A model generated the notes under the pieces. That model saw only the letters and a program-made list of their open reading frames with translations. It ran no database searches and was not told the DNA's origin. A stretch of DNA of 64,000 nt from Fagopyrum homotropicum. Lineage: Eukaryota; Streptophyta; Magnoliopsida; Caryophyllales; Polygonaceae. The translations under genes and the position numbers were made by a program. Each line of letters starts with the position of its first letter. The stretch's first letter is position 1. Location: positions 139,639,981 to 139,703,980 of the forward strand of contig BSWB01000001.1 of NCBI GenBank assembly GCA_033239125.1. The letters are read 5' to 3'. Positions 20,658-31,732 of the stretch are shown here, one piece after another.

Positions 20658-23174
20658 TGTAACACCCCAAATTCTCGGAACTCGGGGAGTTACTGGTTAG
20701 GACCTCACAATGGGTCCCGACCTTGGTTTAACAACAACATTACTTGGATCTTACAACAAGGCACAAACGTATTTAAAACAATTTCTAAAACATAATATTT
20801 TTAATGTATAAACGTACACATGTGACAGCCTTACAAACATATATAAAGATACATAACATGCATGACGTATGGAAGACTCCCCAGTCCCCATCTAATGAGT
20901 ACGTGGACCCGGCTGACCATCCGTCCCGGATCTCTCTGCAACTGTCTATCTCTACAGATCTACAACACGGATAAACCGTTAGCTAACTATCCAAATATAA
21001 GCAAAAATGATAACAGCACAAACACAAGCAGAAACAAAATACACAAACATCATGCTGGCACTCAACCAATTATTATCTATTATTTAAGTGATTCACATTA
21101 TTCAATTTAAGTTGTGGCACGAGAACTATTATTAGTTCTCGCCTCCGTTCCTTATCCAACTGGTGTAGGTCTAGCTGACTTCCTTTGGTAGCATCACTAC
21201 AAACCATGTGTGGACTAGTCCCGAAAGAAACCCCCAGCGCCCCGCGAGCTACTGAGCGGAATGCCACCGCCCGTTACTCTTAGGCCAAAAATACAGGTCG
21301 GTATTTATATATCACAACCTATCTCTCTAACATGTCAATCACACACCACCATCATCATTTATACTCATATTTAGCAGTCAGCTAAGTAAGCCCAAAAGAC
21401 TTACCTGTTATAACGCTCGACTCTTTAATAACCACTCGCTCTGTAAACTGTACCCACTCAGTTGCCTGTCAAAGGCGATAAGTGTATTAGCACACTTTCA
21501 CGTAGATAGAAGTCTAAAACTTCTAAGATCAATAAGTATTAAGACGTACTAGTTACAGTATTAGTTTTAGGGTAAAATGACCATTTTACCCTTGGTTCCG
21601 ATTTTCTCGAAAACCCTAAAATTCATGTCCAAACTCCTATTTGAAGTTCTAAATTATATCCTAACTCTTAGAATTTTATTTGGTGCGAAACTGACATTTT
21701 TTCCTATGTTTCTATTTTCCGGGAGAATCGAAAAAGGTTTAACTTCGGCTCTAAATATAAAATTCTTAACAGCTTATAAAATTTCCGAATTAAATCTCTA
21801 GATCATCTATGAGGTTCTATCTAACCTTAGAAGAAAGAAATTCTCCAAACTGTTCAGCCGATATTTTTATAATAATTCCCAAAGTCGGTTCTTCACTCTA
21901 CTTTCCTATACTTAGCCAAATTTTAAGTTTATTAAAAACTGCTCAACTACCTAACTTCGGGAGCTCGTAACTTTCAATCCGACCGTTCATTTCTCCCCAA
22001 AATTTAATATGCTAAACTACATATATCCGTCTACAACATATCCAAAATTCAACGGTGGATCTTTATCCAAACGTTTTATAATTGATCGACAAGATGGGCT
22101 GTTCGTAACCTAAAAACTGAAGGAATTAAAATGAATTACAGCAGCCTTTGCCTACCATTTTAGGTGAAAATCCCAGCAGCTACTTAACATTATGTTATCT
22201 ATGCTTAGGGCTGAACAACAGCAGCTTACATACATATGGATGACAGTGAAATTGAAAAGAGGAGGAGCCAGCTTACGGAACTGCAGTCCGGCGATAAGGG
22301 TTGGCGTTCCGGCGGCAAGGATGGCGTTCTGGCGGCGATGGGCTGCGTTCTGGCGGCGATGGGCTGCGTTCTGGCGGCGATGGGCTGGCTGCGCAAGAAG
22401 GCGATTATTGATCCCGGAATCGCAACAAAAGCGGAAGGAAGCGGATGGACAGAAGAGGGAGGTCGGAAACTTACCGGTCCGACTGGAGGTAGACAGCGGC
22501 GGCGGCGGCGCAGTGGTTCCGAAGGAGGACGGGGCGGAGCAGTGTATCGGTGGCGGCTCCGGCGTGCGCGCTGCTGCGGCTGTCCGTCACGCACAGGGAA
22601 GGTAAGCGGTGGCGGTTACACACGGAGGAAGGACGGAAAGAGGGAGGTCGGAACTTACCGGCACTACTGGAGGCAGCGGCGGCGGCGGCGTGGAAGGCGG
22701 AGCAGTGTATCCGGCGGCAGCGCAGCTTTGTGAGATACGGTGGTTTGCGAGAGAGGGAGTCAGCAACGATTTTGCGAGAGAGATAAGCGGCAGTCATTAG
22801 CGTAGGATTAGATTATTAGGGTAATTAGATTAGGTTAAATTTTTGGGCTGAGTATAATGGGCTGGCTGCTTGGGCCCAAATGGAATAATTGAGCAGTTAG
22901 CTCCTAAAACAATTTGCGGAACTCGTAACCCGTTAATTTGTGCGGAAATTTATATAATACGGAACTAAATTCCGTATTTATAAATTATAATTATTTTTAT
23001 TTTAACAACGACAAATTATTTTCGGTCATTTAATTTATCATTTTATGTGAATCTAAGTCACATAAAATGATAGAACTAAACTCGTTTTATTTTACTTATT
23101 TATTTATTTACGATGGTCTCATCGGACTTGTTTAATTTCACTTTACCGGAAACTTAAAATTTTCGGTTATTACA
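20658..23174 (-). mobile_element. Solo LTR (Ty3/gypsy, TGTAACACCCC family)
   Basis: On the + strand begins TGTAACACCCC and ends GGTTATTACA, flanked by CAGCT on both sides (20653-20657 and 23175-23179). No internal region lies on either side, so this is a solo LTR left by recombination between two LTRs. A related LTR of 2.77 kb is at 60282-63048. Contains three perfect 21-bp repeats (GCGTTCTGGCGGCGATGGGCT, 22324-22386), a partly duplicated GC-rich block (about 22462-22560 and 22640-22720), and a hairpin ATCATTTTATGTG / CACATAAAATGAT near 23037-23072. The GC-rich open frames at 22192-22800 on both strands are composition artefacts. Confidence 0.9.
22324..22386. repeat. 21-bp tandem repeat, three perfect copies
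   Basis: GCGTTCTGGCGGCGATGGGCT three times without mismatch, at 22324, 22345 and 22366, inside the solo LTR. In frame with seven codons, which explains the repetitive translated frames here. Confidence 0.93.
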
Positions 23175-26100
23175 CAGCTGCCGTCCTTGCAAGCCTCTGC
23201 GAGACCCTGCGAACCAGGGCAACGTGAAAAGGGTGGGGCAGTCCTTGCGAGTCGTGGGTGGTGCCAGGACGGATCGAAGTCCACTCCTTCTCCTTCCTTG
23301 TTGCGATTCGCGAGCGGTGCCAGGACATACCGGAACCTCCGTGCGTTGTTGCTGCCTCCACCTCTATTACCCACCAGAGACGCCGTTTCTTCCCTGACAC
23401 TAGTAACCGTCTTACCTCTCTTGCGCAGATCCGATTCCGAGCATAGTTGGGTGAGATTGGAAACTATGTGATCCTAATTTCATTTTTTGGGATTTTATTT
23501 CTGAAATTTTAGATGGTGCAGTAAACCCTAGGTGTGCGGAATTTAGGATTTGGGGCTTTTGTGTAGGTAGGATTGAATTGTGTATACGTAGGTTTATGTG
23601 TAATTTCATGTCTATATGTATAATTAGTGATTGTTGATTGTTGTTAGTGTAATCTAAGTGTTGGTTTGTGGAACTAGATGTTATTAGGCTTATAGCTTTC
23701 ATTCATAGTATTTTCTTTTGATTTAAATGCAGTTGTAAAGTAATTTCATGTCATTCACTGTATTTCATAACATTTACTTTCATTCATAGTACTTCATAAC
23801 GTTTGCTTCTTCTCTAGGGTAACTGCTGAGGATGGGATGTGTTCTTAGACTTGTAACTGATTGATGAATGCTTAAATGTAATAGATCACACACTATGAAC
23901 CCTCTCCTCTTTTCCATCTTTTGCTATGATTTACATAAGTTTCATTTCATTTTTTCTCATTCTATGTAATTGTTGTGTTTGCAGTGACGCCGTGGATTGT
24001 TACTCTATTATGGTCCTCCGGGGACTGGAAAGGTACACACTATTACTCATACTTGGATATTGTCTATGAATTATTTATATATTTAATATTTAGATTTGAT
24101 TTGTCTATATTCATTTATGTTTGACATGTTTGGTAGAGGATAAAAGTAAAGTAGATGAATTGGTAGTATTATGGAATTTATGTAGCTTTTGACTTGGATG
24201 TATGGAAGATTTTGCTTCTCTTGGTGGATTGTTACGCATTACATCAACATGTTCTAACATTTTTGCTTGCAAAATCTAGGTTTCTCACAGCCAGGGATTA
24301 ACTGGTATTAGGTAGCGGACAAATTATGGTGCATACAAGGTGTTTGTTGTAATGCCTCGAAGAAATTATGGGTCGGAAGTTCAATAAATTCATCAAAGCC
24401 GATGTTATTCAATTCCTAGATTGTAGAGATGTTTCTTGCACTAAAAATTCATGACCATTTATGAAGAAAAAACGCATTACTTTCTTATTTTTATTTATGT
24501 ATTTTATCATGATTAGTTGAAGCAATTATCTCTTTGTAGTAACTTGTGATTTTTTTATCTCATTTTTCCTTGCTGAATTTTATAATTTTATTTTCCAAAT
24601 TGATCCGCTTGAACTGTGTCATAGTATTAAGTTTGCATAGGAACGGGTTCTACTCTTCACCCGCAACTCACTGTTTGCGGTTTCATGCCAAATTTGGGTA
24701 CTCAAACTTCTCCATTGCAGGTAGAAGAAGAACATTAAACGACAGTTATTAAGCATATTCTCATTACAATTTTAGTACTGCTATTGCATTTTTGTGATGA
24801 AATTAATCTATTTTAACTTAAATGTCATACCACGTGAACTTATTTAAATTTATATTCAGGTATGCAAAACTTATTGATGATTTGCTGATTCTTTCATGTG
24901 AAGAAGATTATGCTTACTGATCCTTTTTTTGAGAAAGGTTCATTAATTAGTTTCTCTTTGTTGTTACTATTTTTTCTCACATGAAAATTTTCAGCTTGAA
25001 AATTTGGCATATTGAATTTCTCTGCAGGAGCAACAACTTATACTTCAAACTTCTGTTGAATGGGGTCATTATCCAAAAAGTAGAATTTCAAAGGTGAGAA
25101 TAATCTTGACCAATTTCAAATGCATTGACTTAGGAATAATTGGTATTGTACATTTACTTAGAAGTTCCCTATAATATGTAAGGAGCTTAAAGCTCCATTT
25201 TGAATATGTTGTAAATTGCTCATTCTATTATCAATTGGTTTTAATATATTTTCAAGCTGGGCTTGGTGGTTGGTACTTGATATGGTATATTTTAGTATGG
25301 TAATATTTGCTTTTTAGTAGTGTTTATGTAGTTTTGCCCCTATTTAAGTTGTTTTTAGTGCCAAATAGAGCTTGACCTGTGTGTTTCCTTATAAGGCAAA
25401 ATGATATCAAGACTAAAAAGGTTGACTTAGTTACTTGATGTCATCTTCACAGATATACTCTCTTGAGGACTATTTTCTTACATAGAGCTTCCATTGATTA
25501 ATTTTCGCAAATGATGCAGGAAACTTTGAATGGACTTTAGAGGATGTAGCTAAGTCAGCTGTATGCATGCTTATGTCAGGACCATTTTGACTCGCTACAC
25601 ACAAGTGAGTTTTGTGAAATGAGAATGTGTAATTTTCCTCAAGCATGTATTAACTTGGAAGCTGTAAAATGAATCTAGTCTTTATTTCAGACAGTGAATG
25701 ATTGGTATGACTGAGAAATTGATGCAAGAGGTTATGAAGGGTTTGGTGGATTGAAATCCTGATTTTTGGGTTTTTCTGTTCAATAGGTTATGAAGGGTTT
25801 GGTGGAAAAGAAACAAGCTAAGCTGAAGAAGAAGAATGGTATTGAATTAGCATATGAAGGGGATGCTTTGAAATATTAAAAGCCAGAAGATTCAGCCTAA
25901 CAGGAATCAAGAGGTGATTAACTTGTAAATCTGTTGTTTGAAAAATTAGATGAAACTGACATCTAAAATCCTTAATTTGACTTGAATATTCAGGCTAATA
26001 ACCAAGAAAGACAAAGATCAAGGACAGTTGGAGCTGCAAATGGTAACACAACAAAGTCAAAAGCATGGCAAGTTGGCAACCCTCCTTGAATAGCATATCT

Positions 26101-26580
26101 GAAGGTGGAAGTTGATTGTGGAAATCAAATTAGTTTCAAATTTTATGTTGATGGGGTTTTATTAGTCATGAGCACTTGCAATCTTTTTACAGGCTCTTAA
26201 AGAAAGTGGAAATTAGGTTTTGAGGAAAGATGCAAAAATTATAGTACTAGAATTCTGTTTGTAAGGTTTGGTGGTAGAAAATTTGTATAGGAAAACAGTG
26301 TTTGAAGATTAACATGGTTTTAATCATGAAACTGATGTCCCTTTGTTTGTTCATACCCTTAGTTCAACAAATTAGCTTTTAATCTGTTTGATAATTAAAA
26401 ATGGAGGAGTTTATATTGAATTAGGAGAAAAGAGGAAGAAATGATAGTACAAAAGGTAATATCATCATATATTCTTAGCCAAGTTAGGAGCTAAGAATTC
26501 TGATGTTTTACAGACAATGAGTACAAAAGACATAAATAAATTACACAGACTATTGAGCATGTAATATTCAAACAAATCTC
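23175..26580 (+). other. CACTA cargo: exon-like host-derived segments
   Basis: Plus strand, 3.4 kb with intron-like AT-rich stretches and several exon-like blocks at AG/GT borders. At about 23985-24032 a block ends LLLYYGPPGTGK before GTACAC, an AAA+ ATPase Walker A motif cut at the Lys. At 25029-25093 a block reads EQQLILQTSVEWGHYP and ends at AAG before GTGAGA. At about 25520-25560 is NFEWTLEDVAKSA, at about 25788-25880 VMKGLVEKKQAKLKKKNGIE, then a stop. I cannot name the source gene or genes. Gene-fragment capture is known for CACTA elements, and I infer it here. No continuous ORF results. Confidence 0.45.
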
Positions 26581-26599
26581 GTAGATCTAGGACCATCGA

Positions 26600-26980
26600 A
26601 TGTCCCAAAAATTTAAATTCTGCGACGGCTATTGCCGTTGCCAAAATTTAAATTTTGCACCAATTTTTAAAGTTTGCGACACCTGAAGGCGACGACTTTT
26701 GCCGACGCGAACATTTACGACGGACGACGCAGCCGACGCGAAAAATTTGCGACGGGTGACGTAGCCGACGCGAAAATTTGCGACGGGTGGCGTAGCCGAC
26801 GCGAAAATTTGCGACGGAGTATATCCGTCGCAAAAATTTTAGCGACGGCTAAACAACCGTGGCGAACAAATTTGCGTCGCCTGTTCTGGCTTCGCCTTGT
26901 TCTGCCGTCGCCAAGCCGTCGCCGTTGATGGTTGGCGACGGCAAATAGCTTATCTGCCGTCGCCAACATCCGTTGTTAAT
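26600..26980. repeat. CACTA right subterminal repeats
   Basis: Includes near-tandem 31-base units (GACGCGAAAATTTGCGACGG plus GTGACGTAGCC) at about 26710-26815 and inverted GCGACGG/CCGTCGC pairs up to the terminal repeat. The open frames here on both strands are artefacts. Confidence 0.82.
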
Positions 26981-26996
26981 TGAATTATTTTTTGTA

Positions 26997-26999
<3 letters not shown>

Positions 27000-27038
<39 letters not shown>

Positions 27039-27127
27039 GATATAGGGTTGTTAGGAGTTTGTTAGCTTTCAAGCTTTATTACAAAAGTGATCCTCTTATT
27101 CTATGTAGTAGCAACATATAGCCTACA
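27000..27127 (-). repeat. Copia 3' LTR, distal part
   Basis: Continues the LTR interrupted at 18540: a (TA)n run at 27001-27028, then GCTTTCAAGCTTTATTACAA and an end at GCCTACA before the polypurine tract. Matches 30027-30140 with several substitutions. Confidence 0.75.
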
Positions 27128-27222
27128 TCCCCCCCCCCTCTTCAAGTTGGGCAGGAAGGAACAAACCATGCTTGCGGGTAAGGAACGTGTGTTGTTGCTC
27201 ACCAAAAGTTTTGGTAAAACTG

Positions 27223-28657
27223 TCAGCAAGTTGGAGAGTAGAAAGAACATCCTCCGTTTTTTATGAAGCCTCTTTGAACTTCATCCCGAACAAAGTGACA
27301 ATCTATTCGAAGATGTTTGGTGCGTTCATGGAACACAAGATTGACAACCAAATGCGGAGCAGCTTTGTTGTCACAATACAAAGAAAATGGACGAGGAAAA
27401 GTGACATGAAGGTCAAGGAGAAGTCCATCGAGCCAAATGACCTCACTAGTAGTCATGGACATAGCTCGATATTCACTTTCAGCTGAAGACTTGCTAGCAG
27501 TTTTTTGTTTCTTGGTTTTCTAAGGTACAAGTGACTAGCCAATGAAGAGATAATATCCAATTATAGAACGGAAGAAGAATGAGCAAGAGCCCCAGTCAAC
27601 ATCACTGTAAGCAACAAGAGAAAGAGAATATTGCTGGGATAAGCAAGGGCATAGTCCAGTGTACCTTTGAGATAACACAATAAAGGGTGGCAACATGCCA
27701 ATGACGCACACGAGGAGAGACCGGAAATTTGGCTTAGTTGTTGGACAATGTAAGCAATATCAGGTCGAGTGAGAGAGAGGTAAAGGAGACGACAATCAGG
27801 CGTCTGTAGGATTTTGGATCATGAAAAAGATCTCTTAAATCTGGGGATATGTAAGTATTGAGTTCCATGGGAAAATTGGTAGTCCTGCATGTGAGCATTT
27901 GAGTATCATGTAGAATATCATGCATATACTTCCTTTGATTGATGAGTAGACAAGATTGGTCACGAGTAATCTCCATAAGAAAGAAGCGTGTAGTGCCAAG
28001 ATCCTTGATGGTGAAAGTTGTATCAAGAGACTGCTTGAGAGAATGAATATCAAAGGGAACATTTCCATTGATGAGACCATCATCGACATAGATCAAGGCA
28101 ACAATGATTCCAAGAGGAGAGTGCTTGACAAACAAGGAATAATCCTGGCGAAATTTAACAAAATGAAGTCCATAGAGAGACTTTTTTAATCGACACACAT
28201 GACTAGGGGAGCTTTGGTGTAGCCTTGAGGAGGTAACATAAAAAATTCTTCATCAAGAAAACCATGGAGGAAGGCATTATTAATCGAGCTGATGAAGAGT
28301 TCATTCTCTAGAAGCAGGTAAGGCCAGAACCACACAAATTGTTGCAAATTTTGCCACTGGAGAGAAGGTATGTTTATATTCTTTATCTTTGATTTGGTTG
28401 TAGCATTTAGCAACCAAGCGTGCTTTATAACGCTCAATAGTCCCATCAGCACTATATTTCAACTTATAAAACCACTTGGAACCAATTGCAGATTTGCCAA
28501 GAAGAAGAGGAAGTATGTCCCAAGTATCATTGAGTTCAAGAGCTTGAAGTTCAGTTGTCATAAATGCAATCCTTGGAGGAGAACCTTTAGCATGAGTAGC
28601 TAGAAGGTTCAAATGAGTTGATGACATTGCAAAAGGCATGAACAAAGTCAGGTGCAT
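27223..28657 (-). pseudogene. Copia RT-RNase H, decayed
   Basis: Minus strand, right to left. RT start: TELQALELNDTWDILPL, IGSKWFYKLKYSADGTIERY and KARLVAK (28657-28301). Palm: LKKSLYGL, then the catalytic IYVDDGL (about 28090), TFTIKDLGTTRFFL and INQRKYMHDIL (28198-27734). RNase H end: TTSEVIWLDGLL and SLYCDNKAAPHLV (27462-27223). Several frameshifts and stops separate the blocks. YVDD itself is intact. The polymerase cannot be made as one protein. Confidence 0.8.
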
Positions 28658-28800
28658 AAGAAGATAGATTAAAATGAGCTACATAAGCCATGGACTGTAG
28701 GCATAATCCCGAATATATGAAGGTCGTGTTGTGGTGCGAGTAGGTTGAGAAGATGGTATGGGAGATGGTGGAGAAATAATTGCTCAAGGTGAAGAACTAA

Positions 28801-30029
28801 TTAAGGGAGAGGAAGAAGATGGGTAGGATTTACAAAAGGAGAGTGAAGTGGTGGGTGTAAAGGAGAGTGAAGTGTAGAGGAAAATGAAGGAGAGTGAAGT
28901 GGTGGGTGGAAAGGAGGAGTATGATCCTCATTTGGAGCTGGAGAGACTAGAGGAAGAGAAATGGAAGGAGATGGTATGAGGTCAAAAGTAGAAGAGAGTT
29001 TGAAAGGGAAGATGTGCTCATGAAAGATAGCATGACAACTAATGATAATTTTGTTGGTCTGAAGGTTGAAGAGTTTGTAAGATTTTTGTCCAGGTGGATA
29101 GCCAAGTAAAATGCATGGAGTAGACACATGTAACTTGTCTTTGCGAGGGAGAAGGCTAAAGAAAAGACAACCAATGACTCGTAGACGACTGTAAGAGGGC
29201 TTGTTGTTGTGTAAAAGCTAGAAGGATGACTTCCATCCAACCACATGTTAAGGCATCAAGTTGATGAGATATGTAGTAGTGAGAATACACTCTCCCCGGA
29301 ATTGAAGAGGTAGTCTGGCATGAAGTCTAAGTGCTCGAGCAGTTTCAAGCAAGTGTTGATGCTTGCGTTCCATCCTACCATTTTGTTAAGGAGCCTAAGG
29401 AGTTGATCGATGATGAACAATGCCTGAAGCAAGAAATAGATCTTGAAGATAAAACTGCAAGAATTCAGCTCCATTGTGTGATCTAATAGTCTGCACCTTT
29501 GTGTGAAATTGAGTTTTCACAGAAGCCAAGAAATTAGCAATAATCTTGAACACCCGATGCTTATAAGACATTAGAAAAATCCAAGTGCATCGTGTATAGT
29601 CATCTACTATAGTCAAGAAATATCTAGCACCACATAGAGCAAGAGTGTGATATGGCCCCAGATGTCAACATGGATCAAGTGAAAAGCAGATTGAGCGTAT
29701 AAATTACTAATAAGGAAAAGCAAACGATGTTGTTTAGCCAAAATACAAGTATGATACTTTAATTCCTGCAATTTTTAAGTCCAACAAGTATCAACATGGT
29801 GTATTTTTGACAAAGACGAATGACCTGGTCGATCATGAAATAAAGTCATGTCACAAGGCTTTTTGTCAAGTGTAGAAGCAACACATTTCAATTTCTGCAG
29901 AATAGAAAATCCAAGCTTGTAAGGACCACCTTCCTTGTAATCGGTAGAAATCAGAGAGTCATTGATGCCATGATAAATGGAAGAAGAGTGAACTGAATCT
30001 ATCGTATATTCGAGTAAGAGAAGATACAA
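28801..30029 (-). pseudogene. Copia GAG-pre-integrase and integrase, decayed
   Basis: Minus strand. Starts with DMTLFHDRPGHSSLSKIHHV (pre-integrase LWHxRLGHPS motif, Trp lost) at about 29870, right against the 5' LTR. Core: TIVDDYTRCTWIFLM (first Asp), TIRSHNGAEFL (expected S/D-N-G-x-E-F; the second Asp is now His) and a post-core region to YPPGQKSYKLFNL. A Pro/Ser-rich linker (SPFVNPTHLLP) leads to RT. Frameshifts at about 29250 and 29395. With no Gag or protease upstream, the 5' third of the element has been deleted. Confidence 0.75.
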
Positions 30030-30140
30030 GTATATATATACACAATATATGCTATAGGGTTTTTAGGAGTTTTTTGAGCTTTCAAGCTTTATTACAAAAG
30101 TGATCCTCTTATTCGATGTAATAGCAACATATAACCTATA
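29971..30140 (-). repeat. Copia 5' LTR
   Basis: 170 bp, begins TGATAAATGG and ends at about 30140 (CTATA, from the CTACA seen in the other LTR). A PBS-like TGGCATCA lies on the inner side (29963-29970), one base from the iMet TGGTATCA. Confidence 0.75.
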
Positions 30141-31438
30141 CTCTCAGCTATTTCTCTCAAACATGGACGAGTTCTTTTATGTTGAGACCATATATGGCTT
30201 CCATCAAGCTCAAACTCACTGTTATCACAAATTAAACAACAACATTCAAATCTTACACAAACATATTGAAGAGAGGAAACGGAAGGGGTGTTTCGTCGTA
30301 GATTATTCAAGGTTATCTATGTACGGATGAGGAAATATCTATCAGTGATGAGTGTGGAATATGTTGCTTGTTGTTAAGTTGTTTTCTTTTGAGTTTTGAT
30401 GTAACATCACACTTACGCGATTTGTGGATCAATAAACTGAGAGAATATGTTATGTGCTATATATAGTATGTTGATAATGAGAATGTTTAATGTTTGACTA
30501 TGCTTGTCCTGCATATTTTGGTTGCCAACCTTCCAATCTGGAAAAATATATCAGTTTTTTCTTGTTAGCATTTGCATTCAGCATATATGGGATATAGTTG
30601 CTAATTGTTTTATCCTCTCTATGGACTTGTGAAAGAGGAAGTCTACACTTATATAGTTGCTAATGGTTGACCTACAAGAAGAAAAATTCCGACCAAAGGT
30701 ATTTGACGAAGGTGATTCAAATCTAGGATATCGCGACCAACAATATTTGATGGGGTAATTTTGACTTACGATATTCATACATGGAATTTGACCAAACGAA
30801 GGGCTAGTGTCCGTTCTAGGGTATTTTGATGATTTTATTCTATGAAACCATCAAGTCACTAGTTCGTACTTTTATCCAAGAGGGCTCATCCACCTAACGA
30901 GTCTACTTTTATTAATCCACCAATTCGTTTCTATAGTGAGACTAAGTGTTAAATCAATGACCATAAGGATTCGTTACTAGAGCTAGATCTCATGGGTGAC
31001 ACGAGTAAATTAGCTTCTAGTAAAGACAACCCAAGTCCGTCAATGTCCTATCAACTAACAAAAGATTGATTATGAGTATCGAAGGGCAAGTTAACACTAC
31101 AACGTTTTCAATTGGATTAACCCCTGACTAACACTTCTCTCATTCAAGAAGCTCTCACTCGATCTAACGGTGCCTCTTCTTCGATGGTTGTTTCTAGTGT
31201 TCCCGTCAAGGTTACAACCACCGTCGACTTCATTTGGTTCACTCGTAATATTGCTATTTTCTGCAATGACAATCCTTCTACCTAACGATGCACACACTTG
31301 CGGAGTCATCGCACAAGCTACCAACATTGTCCTTCTTGTCTAGGTTTTGATCATGTATGTACATCCTTGTTTCTCCCCATTTATTTTAATTTACGTACCT
31401 TTTCAAAAAAAATATTGATAAGGACAACGATGTCGATA
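30141..31438. other. Unassigned sequence right of the copia element
   Basis: 30141-30330 has weak similarity to the F-box-like piece at 18065-18256 (both end in TTTGAGAGAAAT on the minus strand), so it may be the other half of the locus the copia element entered. The rest, including a short A-run near 31405, shows no domain I recognise. Confidence 0.3.
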
Positions 31439-31446
31439 TCGAAATG

Positions 31447-31724
31447 CATGGCCGGCTCGATGGGGGTCCATAAGGTCCCCCCAATGTATAAAAAAAAGTT
31501 GAATTTACTTTACAAAAATCGCTTAGTCTAGATGGTAACGTATCACTATTTTCTTGTTTTTTTTCCTATGTTCGAGCCTCACTCATCACTTTTTAATTTT
31601 CATTTTACTTTTATGGCAGTGTAAATGGCGTACATTGTATATAAAATTTTCGATTTTTCCCCATCTTTAAGGGGCCTAATATTATTCTTTGAGAAGGGCC
31701 CCAAAAATCATTGAAACGGCCCTG
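31447..31724. mobile_element. hAT-type MITE with internal tRNA-like promoter
   Basis: Imperfect terminal inverted repeats CATGGCCGGCTCGATGG and (reverse complement of the right end) CAGGGCCGTTTCAATG, flanked by a perfect 8-bp duplication TCGAAATG (31439-31446 and 31725-31732), the size hAT transposases make. 278 bp, non-coding. Confidence 0.82.
31524..31580 (+). promoter_or_regulatory. tRNA-like Pol III A and B boxes inside the MITE
   Basis: A-box-like TAGTCTAGATGG (31524-31535) fits the TRGYNNARNNGG consensus at every position. B-box-like GTTCGAGCC follows at 31570-31578. The spacing of about 34 bases is typical for SINEs and tRNA genes. No tRNA cloverleaf is evident, so this is a SINE-like or tRNA-derived segment, not a tRNA gene. 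Confidence 0.5.
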
Positions 31725-31732
31725 TCGAAATG

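Larger units (their letters stand above)
18541..26999. mobile_element. CACTA (En/Spm-type) DNA transposon, non-autonomous
   Basis: Terminal inverted repeats CACTACAAAAAATAATTCA at 18541 and its reverse complement ending GTAGTG at 26999. Flanks are ATA on both sides (3-bp TSD, in a TA-rich site). Both subterminal regions (18565-18790 and 26600-26980) are packed with GCGACGG / CCGTCGC motifs in both orientations, the CACTA hallmark bound by TNPA-type proteins. Length 8459 bp. No TNPD/TNPA coding is visible; the interior holds a MULE-type MITE, a solo LTR and exon-like host sequence. Movement would need a transposase in trans. Confidence 0.9.
18468..30140 (-). mobile_element. Ty1/copia element with a CACTA element nested in its 3' LTR
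   Basis: Minus-strand element. Right (5') LTR 29971-30140; left (3') LTR is 18468-18540 plus 27000-27127, split by the CACTA element. Both LTRs start TGATAAATGGAAGAAGAGTG and share TCGTATATTCGAGTAAGAGA and GCTTTATTACAAAAGTGATC. A polypurine tract (minus-strand GAAGAGGGGGGGGGA) lies at 27128-27142, next to the left LTR. Flanks are CTCTA and CTCTC, an imperfect 5-bp TSD. Inside are integrase, RT and RNase H, but Gag and protease are missing. Confidence 0.78.

Noticed and set aside
22192..22800. Several overlapping frames on both strands
   Set aside because: GC-rich repeated sequence inside a solo LTR has few stops; no domain and all frames are equally open.
31524..31600. Possible tRNA gene
   Set aside because: A and B boxes match, but no acceptor or anticodon stem can be drawn.
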